Positions 6,381-9,581 of a stretch of 9,581 bases of DNA are shown piece after piece. The DNA is taken from contig CAWKZT010000064.1 in assembly GCA_963854565.1 (NCBI GenBank), forward strand, positions 1-9,581. Reading direction: 5' to 3'. The notes beneath the pieces were generated by a model that had not been told where the DNA came from, did no database searches, and saw only the letters and a program-made list of their open reading frames with translations. Numbering within the stretch: the stretch's first letter is position 1; each line of letters begins with the position of its first letter. The DNA is from CAWKZT01 sp963854565 (lineage in GTDB: Bacteria; Actinomycetota; Acidimicrobiia; Acidimicrobiales; JAHEJN01). A program made the position numbers and the translations under genes.

Positions 6381-6398
6381 CAACTGAAAGTTCAGGTG
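6381..6398. promoter_or_regulatory. Near-perfect 18-bp dyad upstream of the dehydrogenase gene
   Basis: CAaCTGAA-AG-TTCAGgTG is an inverted repeat with seven of eight arm positions matched (5-bp core CTGAA/TTCAG plus outer CA/TG), with its edge 21 bp before the GTG start. It is too tight to be a good RNA hairpin, so a dimeric regulator site for the dehydrogenase-exporter unit is the more natural reading. No known consensus is recognised. Confidence 0.3.
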
Positions 6399-6426
6399 CC
6401 GAATCTACTAGGAGTTACGCAATTGC

Positions 6427-6762
6427 TCACCAGTCGGTTGCTTCTTCGGCAACATCAGCTGCTTCTTCGGCAACATCGGCTACTTCTTCGCCCGCGTCGG
6501 TTGCAGCAACGGCTGCTTCTTCGGCAACATCGGCTACTTCTTCGCCCGCGTCGGTTGCAGCAACGGCTGCTTCTTCGGCTGCGTCGTCGCCACGGCCCAT
6601 AAGGTCTTCGACCTTGTCCTTGGCATCGCCGGCTACGTCCTTGACTTTGTCAACAACATCGCCAGCTACGTCGGCTACCTTCTCAGCTACATCGCCAGCT
6701 ACGTCGCCAGCGGTGTCTTTGGTCTTGCCAAATAAGCCCTTGAGCTTGTCCATAAATCCCAT
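6427..6762 (-). CDS. Small acidic alpha-helical repeat protein (hypothetical)
   Basis: A 111-aa protein of unknown function. Residues 1-13 (MGFMDKLKGLFGK) look like an amphipathic, membrane-surface helix start. Residues 14-57 are a Lys/Asp/Val/Ala-rich amphipathic helix with Val spaced every three or four residues. After R57 there is not one Lys or Arg: the tail is Ala/Glu/Asp/Val with an exact 18-residue repeat (63-80 and 81-98, EEAAVAATDAGEEVADVA), then shorter EEA-type units (99-105, 106-111). There is no signal peptide, cysteine or transmembrane span. The start resembles the small MGFLDK... proteins annotated as MT0933/Rv0909-like antitoxins, and the repeats recall LEA- or apolipoprotein-like stress proteins. 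Both are composition-level resemblances. A very strong Shine-Dalgarno (AAGGAGGG, spacing 6) implies high expression. It follows the membrane protein gene by 87 bp. A real gene seems likely; its role is unknown. Confidence 0.75.
   Translation of the reverse strand: MGFMDKLKGLFGKTKDTAGDVAGDVAEKVADVAGDVVDKVKDVAGDAKDKVEDLMGRGDDAAEEAAVAATDAGEEVADVAEEAAVAATDAGEEVADVAEEAADVAEEATDW
6440..6481. repeat. 21-bp tandem repeat, two copies
   Basis: Two adjacent 21-bp units (6440-6460 and 6461-6481) differ at one position. They encode the seven-residue EEA-type units at the C-terminus of the small helical protein. The right-hand unit is shared with the first copy of the 54-bp repeat, so the tail appears to have grown by slippage at two scales. 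Confidence 0.7.
6458..6579. repeat. Perfect 54-bp tandem repeat, about 2.26 copies
   Basis: Positions 6458-6525 are identical to 6512-6579, a 68-base match at period 54. Synonymous sites agree as well, so the duplication is recent or maintained by conversion. The unit is in frame and encodes 18 residues of the small helical protein, equal to five turns of alpha-helix, so adding or losing a unit keeps the same face. Confidence 0.9.
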
Positions 6763-6768
6763 AACAAA

Positions 6769-6776
6769 CCCTCCTT
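6769..6776 (-). promoter_or_regulatory. Very strong ribosome binding site of the small repeat protein
   Basis: On the minus strand AAGGAGGG lies 6 nt before the ATG at 6762. It contains the full AGGAGG anti-16S match and is the best Shine-Dalgarno in the window, standing out because several neighbours have none. Confidence 0.8.
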
Positions 6777-6849
6777 CGATTCGGTTTTTGGAGTGTTACG
6801 CCGCGAAGTGTACGGCATGTCAGCGTAGTTACCCCCAGAAAGCCCAGGG

Positions 6850-7533
6850 TCAACTCTCTTTGGTGGCCTCAGCTTGTTGTTCAATCAAGGCCAACATGCC
6901 GGGAAATCCTGGTATTTGAGCCAACCGCCGACTGGCCCAGAACATGGCCACTCCCAATGAAACCGTAGAAATCGGCCACGAAACAAGAAACCGGATAATG
7001 ACGAAACCATTGGCCGATGATTGGCTGAGTAACCACACATCAAACAGACTGGTGAGCAACAAGAAGGCGGCCCAACCCAATGTGAGGCGAGCGGTCGTAG
7101 AGATATAGATTGGATGCTCGGTGGTCGACCTGGTGAGTGGCAGGCCGTAGGGAGCGAGGCGGGCCAAAGCGTTCTTTCCGACCACAACCGAACCCACCAG
7201 CGCCATCGCCACCATAACTTTGAGGGCAATGCCGGTACCGAAATAAACATCTTTACTGTCCGTAATGATGCCAATTGCGCCCCGAATGATTAACGAGGCG
7301 GCCAAAATGGGGATGAATTTGCCTATTCCTTGTCCCGTCTTCCATCGACGCCACATGGCAAACAATGACGCAAAGGTCGTGCCGGCAATGGCCCACCCCA
7401 AACCCTTGTACGAGTTCAGGCCAACAAAGGCCACCACAGGAAGCAGGGCATTGAGATTGTCCGACGGCCCCCAATTTGCTGGGCGAGCAGGCTCGTCCTC
7501 GGTGTGTGCGTCGACCATCCCCCTAGTGTGCAT
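6850..7533 (-). CDS. Six-helix integral membrane protein (DUF3159 / VC0807-like)
   Basis: A 227-aa membrane protein. After a hydrophilic N-terminus (1-26, acidic), hydrophobic segments occur near 28-40, 45-61, 73-91, 98-119, 147-167 and 175-200. A short charged C-terminus follows. The first part, with LPVVAFVGLN (31-40), the basic WRRWKTGQ loop (61-68) and LIIRGAIGIITDSKDVYFGTGI (81-102), resembles actinobacterial DUF3159/VC0807-type proteins, whose function is not established. The ATG at 7533 has no Shine-Dalgarno. A second in-frame ATG at 7518 has a purine run directly abutting it, too close to be a normal site, so the start is uncertain by five residues. The stop lies 87 bp before the small repeat protein gene. 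A membrane location is sure; the family call is from memory of motifs. Confidence 0.75.
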   Translation of the reverse strand: MHTRGMVDAHTEDEPARPANWGPSDNLNALLPVVAFVGLNSYKGLGWAIAGTTFASLFAMWRRWKTGQGIGKFIPILAASLIIRGAIGIITDSKDVYFGTGIALKVMVAMALVGSVVVGKNALARLAPYGLPLTRSTTEHPIYISTTARLTLGWAAFLLLTSLFDVWLLSQSSANGFVIIRFLVSWPISTVSLGVAMFWASRRLAQIPGFPGMLALIEQQAEATKES

Positions 7534-7592
7534 CTACCGACGCGCAATACGGCGGCACCAACGAATCGCGAGCCGATAATTGTGCACCGAAC

Positions 7593-7615
7593 CGAAGCGG
7601 CCGGCCGACCCTTCG
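7593..7615 (-). terminator. Hairpin just after the MDMPI-like gene
   Basis: Read on the + strand, CGAAG-CGG (7593-7600) pairs with CCG (7605-7607) and CTTCG (7611-7615) around a CCGG loop, with a three-base bulge. It begins two bases past the stop codon of the minus-strand gene ending at 7618 and contains a 10-bp palindrome (CGGCCGGCCG). The GC-rich stem fits a terminator, but there is no T-run. It may instead only stabilise the 3' end. Confidence 0.35.
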
Positions 7616-7617
7616 AC

Positions 7618-8355
7618 TCATCGCGTCAGATTGGTCCACGAGGCTAGTACCTCACTGTCGCCGAACACCTGGAGATCGTCGGAATCCGGCGCCACTCGTT
7701 CCCAGAGAAACAGATTGAGATCACTCGCAGAACCCTTGACCGCAGCATCGGCTTTGGCATGTTGCTTGGCGACCACTATCTCCCCGTCAATCACCGACGC
7801 GGTCCACTCGCCCTCACCATCGGTGCGGTGCAAATGCAGACTTCCCGTGGGTTGGGGAATTCCTCGGGTCAAAACGTTGGGGTACAAGAGGTCGAAAAGC
7901 TCACTAATGCCGTCGCAGGCAAAGTCGCCGTCGAGCGGTTCGGGGGTTCCCACAGCATCAAGCAGATCCCACAAATGCACCGACGTCTCCTGCACCATCC
8001 TGCGGTAGTAGAAACCCATCGTCTTGTCCATTGTCCATGACCAGGCCGGATCATCGGACGCGGTTGCCCTCAGAGCATCAGCAAGCGCGTGGTACCGCTG
8101 CGCCAGTGTCCCGATTACGTCACCCGTCGGGTCGCCACCATTACCAATCGAGGCCGGGTCGGCTGGCTCCATAGAGCCACTGACCACATTGACGTGAACG
8201 AAAGCATAAACCTCCCCCAGGTGGACCGCCAGTTCGCGGACGGTCCAGTCACCACAATTGGCTACCGGATTTTCGAGGCAGGTACTGGCCACATCGAGAA
8301 ACCGAAGAGCATCGGCGTTGAACTTGGAAAGATTGGCGGCACACGAGACAGTCAT
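7618..8355 (-). CDS. Maleylpyruvate isomerase family (DinB-fold, mycothiol-dependent-type) protein
   Basis: A 245-aa protein with the two-domain layout of actinobacterial maleylpyruvate isomerase-like proteins. The N-terminal helical DinB-like metal domain (about 1-130) has W37 and H45 in DWTVRELAVHLGEVY (36-50), and E123/H127 in RRMVQETSVHLWD (118-130), which together would form the H-E-H metal site. The C-terminal domain (about 140-245) carries GSASDLNLFLWERV. Characterised relatives use mycothiol as a cofactor for isomerisation or thiol transfer in aromatic catabolism. Most members, like this one, have no proven substrate and no catabolic neighbours. ATG 8355 has no Shine-Dalgarno and diverges from the CopD-like gene across 71 bp. 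Family membership is strong, activity is not implied. Confidence 0.85.
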   Translation of the reverse strand: MTVSCAANLSKFNADALRFLDVASTCLENPVANCGDWTVRELAVHLGEVYAFVHVNVVSGSMEPADPASIGNGGDPTGDVIGTLAQRYHALADALRATASDDPAWSWTMDKTMGFYYRRMVQETSVHLWDLLDAVGTPEPLDGDFACDGISELFDLLYPNVLTRGIPQPTGSLHLHRTDGEGEWTASVIDGEIVVAKQHAKADAAVKGSASDLNLFLWERVAPDSDDLQVFGDSEVLASWTNLTR

Positions 8356-8408
8356 GGGGTAAGTCTTGCAGAATTTGATCTATTTCAGACCATATTCATA
8401 CGCAAGGT

Positions 8409-8425
8409 GGGGCTACCCTCGCCCC
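8409..8425. promoter_or_regulatory. Dyad GGGGC-N7-GCCCC enclosing the -10 box of the CopD-like gene
   Basis: A perfect 5-bp inverted repeat (8409-8413 and 8421-8425) brackets TACCCT and ends one base before the GTG start at 8427. If transcription starts at the GTG, this is a DNA-level dyad over the promoter core and a natural repressor position. If transcription starts upstream, it would be a hairpin hiding the start codon. Confidence 0.3.
8414..8419 (+). promoter_or_regulatory. Predicted -10 box of the CopD-like gene (leaderless start)
   Basis: TACCCT fits TANNNT and ends 8 nt before the GTG start codon, with no Shine-Dalgarno between. This matches a leaderless actinobacterial promoter. It lies in the 71-bp divergent region shared with the MDMPI-like gene. 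Confidence 0.4.
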
Positions 8426-8426
8426 C

Positions 8427-8834
8427 GTGAACTTTGACGTAACAACGATCCGCCTGTTCTTGCATGTTCTAGCAGCAACCGTGTGGGTCGGCGGACAAAT
8501 CGTGCTTGCCGGGCTGGTTCCCACGCTGCGAAATATTTCCCCCGACGCGCCAAAGGCCGCTGCGCAACAGTTCAATAAGATTGCGTGGCCTGCATTCGGG
8601 TTAGCAATGATTACCGGAATCTGGAACTTGGCCGAGATAAACGTCGGCGACCGCTCTACCGGATACCACGGTGCCCTCATGGTCAAACTTCTCATCGTGG
8701 CCCTCAGTGGCGTGGCCGCGTTTCTTCACTCCCATGCTAAAACCAACACCGGCAAAGCCATCTGGGGTGCCCTCACCGGTCTTAGCGCCCTCGCGGCACT
8801 TCTTTTTGGCATAATTTTGCAGACCTCGGCTTAG
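8427..8834 (+). CDS. CopD-like four-helix membrane protein
   Basis: A 135-aa inner-membrane protein with four predicted helices, near residues 8-32, 51-68, 84-103 and 111-132. The first helix carries LFLHVLAATVWVGGQIV (10-26), the His/Trp-Val-Gly-Gly pattern of CopD-domain and related proteins, in which the histidine may bind a metal or haem. KLLIVALSGVAAFLHSHAK (87-105) is the matching third-helix block. CopD proteins are linked to copper uptake, but no copper genes are nearby, and many small CopD-like proteins have no known role. The start is GTG, with a -10 box at leaderless spacing. ppgK follows after only 13 bp, suggesting cotranscription without an obvious functional link. Confidence 0.75.
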   Translation: MNFDVTTIRLFLHVLAATVWVGGQIVLAGLVPTLRNISPDAPKAAAQQFNKIAWPAFGLAMITGIWNLAEINVGDRSTGYHGALMVKLLIVALSGVAAFLHSHAKTNTGKAIWGALTGLSALAALLFGIILQTSA

Positions 8835-8837
8835 GTT
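8832..8837 (+). promoter_or_regulatory. Possible -10 box of ppgK
   Basis: TAGGTT fits TANNNT and ends 11 nt before the ppgK ATG, overlapping the stop codon of the previous gene. ppgK has no Shine-Dalgarno, so an internal leaderless promoter is conceivable. Read-through from the CopD-like gene is the alternative. Confidence 0.2.
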
Positions 8838-8847
8838 TGCCGACTTT

Positions 8848-9581
8848 ATGACTTCTGCTTCCCCCCCAACCGCACTCGGAATCGACATCGGCGGCACCGG
8901 CATGAAAGCCGGCATCGTCTCCCTCGAACGGGGCGACCTGATTGGCGATCGTGTTCGGATTGATACGCCTCACCCAGCAACGCCTGAGGCCATGGCTCCG
9001 GTTGTCGTAGAACTTGTCGAGGCTCTCGATTTTACCGGTCCCATCGGTGCTGCCTTTCCCGGCATCGTCCAGAACGGCATCATCAGTTTGGCCGCCAACC
9101 TTGACGACAGTTGGCTTAACGTCGACGCCGACGCCCTCCTCACCGAAGCGCTCGGCCAAGACGTCGTCATGCTTAACGATGCCGATGCCGCCGGCCTAGC
9201 CGAGATTTCCTTCGGTGCTGCCAAAGACCAAAAGGACGTCGTTTTACTGATCACCTTAGGAACCGGAATCGGCAGTGCACTGTTCATCGATGGTGTACTC
9301 GTACCCAATACCGAACTCGGCCATTTGCATCTTGATAACCACCACGACATCGAGAGCTGGGTCGCCGCGAGCGCCCGCAAACGAGACGACCTCACCTGGG
9401 ATGAATACGGCATGCGCCTCAACCGTTACCTCAGCCACCTACACAAGATCTTCTCTCCCAGCCTCATCGTGCTAGGTGGAGGTGGCAGCAAAAGTTTCGA
9501 CCGCTTCGCCGATCAACTCAACAATCTCTGCCCCATCGTGCCAGCCAAGCTTCGCAACAACAGCGGGATAGTAGGCGCCGC
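8848..9581 (+). CDS. ppgK: Polyphosphate glucokinase (ROK family), 3' end beyond window
   Basis: A partial gene: 244 codons are visible and the window ends in codon 245, probably close to the true C-terminus. The enzyme phosphorylates glucose to glucose-6-phosphate using inorganic polyphosphate (often also ATP), in the cytoplasm. Motifs are the phosphate-binding GIDIGGTGMK (11-20), AAFPGIV (68-74), LNDADAAGLAE (109-119) with catalytic D111, ITLGTGIGSALFIDGVLVPNTELGH (135-159) and RLNRYLSHLHKIFSP (190-204). IVLGGGGSKSFDRF (207-220) and IVPAKLRNNSGIVGA (230-244) follow. Two features separate it from ordinary ROK glucokinases: the LVPNTELGH run, and the absence of the CxCGxxGC zinc site after ELGH. 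ATG 8848 lies 13 bp after the CopD-like gene and fits the expected N-terminus, though no Shine-Dalgarno is seen. Identification is strong. Confidence 0.92.
   Translation, partial: MTSASPPTALGIDIGGTGMKAGIVSLERGDLIGDRVRIDTPHPATPEAMAPVVVELVEALDFTGPIGAAFPGIVQNGIISLAANLDDSWLNVDADALLTEALGQDVVMLNDADAAGLAEISFGAAKDQKDVVLLITLGTGIGSALFIDGVLVPNTELGHLHLDNHHDIESWVAASARKRDDLTWDEYGMRLNRYLSHLHKIFSPSLIVLGGGGSKSFDRFADQLNNLCPIVPAKLRNNSGIVGA

Noticed and set aside
5472..6383. Longer dehydrogenase starting at TTG 6383
   Set aside because: The eight extra residues have no Shine-Dalgarno and overlap the upstream dyad. GTG 6359 has GGAG at 6-nt spacing and begins just before the Rossmann fold.
6440..6579. CRISPR-like or satellite array
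   Set aside because: The units are tandem with no unique spacers, are in frame with a protein, and number just over two copies.
6848..6853. TTGACC (minus strand) as the -35 of the small repeat gene
   Set aside because: The only TANNNT hexamers downstream are at spacings of about 20 bp (TACGCT) or 35 bp (TACACT), and the motif includes the stop codon of the upstream gene.
6308..6919. Long + strand open frame (203 codons), Ser/Ala/Thr-rich, opposite the small repeat gene
   Set aside because: It is the mirror of the Ala/Glu/Asp-rich repeat gene, whose biased codons lack stops on the other strand. It also runs into parts of two neighbouring minus-strand genes and has no supported start.
7598..7607. 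CGGCCGGCCG palindrome as an integration or attachment site
   Set aside because: There are no mobile genes, duplicated flanks or tRNA nearby. It is better explained as the core of a hairpin after the MDMPI-like gene.
8601..9422. Minus-strand frames across the CopD-like and ppgK genes (8601-8915, 8782-9159, 8970-9422)
   Set aside because: They lie opposite two well-supported genes and show no motif.

Overview
The window looks like ordinary chromosome from a moderately GC-rich actinobacterium. An acidimicrobial lineage is a guess, not a demonstration. Three things support this: a complete coenzyme F420 biosynthesis gene (cofC), a maleylpyruvate-isomerase/mycothiol-type (DinB-fold) protein, and a polyphosphate-type glucokinase (ppgK), all typical of Actinobacteria. 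Several genes also lack a Shine-Dalgarno sequence and instead have a TANNNT -10 hexamer just before the start codon, as in leaderless actinobacterial genes. I see no rRNA, tRNA, insertion sequence, phage gene or CRISPR array. No stretch above about 150 bp lacks a gene.

Layout. The left part is on the + strand: a branched-chain aminotransferase (143-1135) closely followed by an EamA/DMT permease (1160-1987), then cofC (2135-2788) and a PIG-L/LmbE deacetylase (2894-3637). These converge on a minus-strand block. In transcription order (right to left) that block is a mycothiol/MDMPI-like protein (8355-7618), a six-helix membrane protein (7533-6850), a small acidic helical repeat protein (6762-6427), a beta-hydroxyacid dehydrogenase (6359-5472), an ABC ATPase (5472-4519) and its ABC-2 permease (4522-3710). 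The last three overlap by 1 and 4 bases and form a translationally coupled unit. At the right edge, diverging from the MDMPI-like gene, a four-helix CopD-like membrane protein (8427-8834) is followed after 13 bp by ppgK, which is cut off by the window end.

How the genes work together. The only strong functional unit is the ABC exporter pair, coupled to the dehydrogenase in front of it. The other genes are metabolic housekeeping (branched-chain amino acids, F420, glucose phosphorylation) and poorly characterised membrane proteins. I do not find a coherent new multi-gene system. The most unusual item is the small repeat protein. It has the strongest ribosome-binding site in the window, a lysine-containing amphipathic N-terminal half, a lysine/arginine-free acidic C-terminal half, and a perfect 54-bp tandem duplication that adds 18 residues, or five helical turns. 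Secondary points of interest are a short open frame ending in the ilvE ribosome-binding site, several dyads placed over predicted promoters, and the mix of leaderless and Shine-Dalgarno starts.
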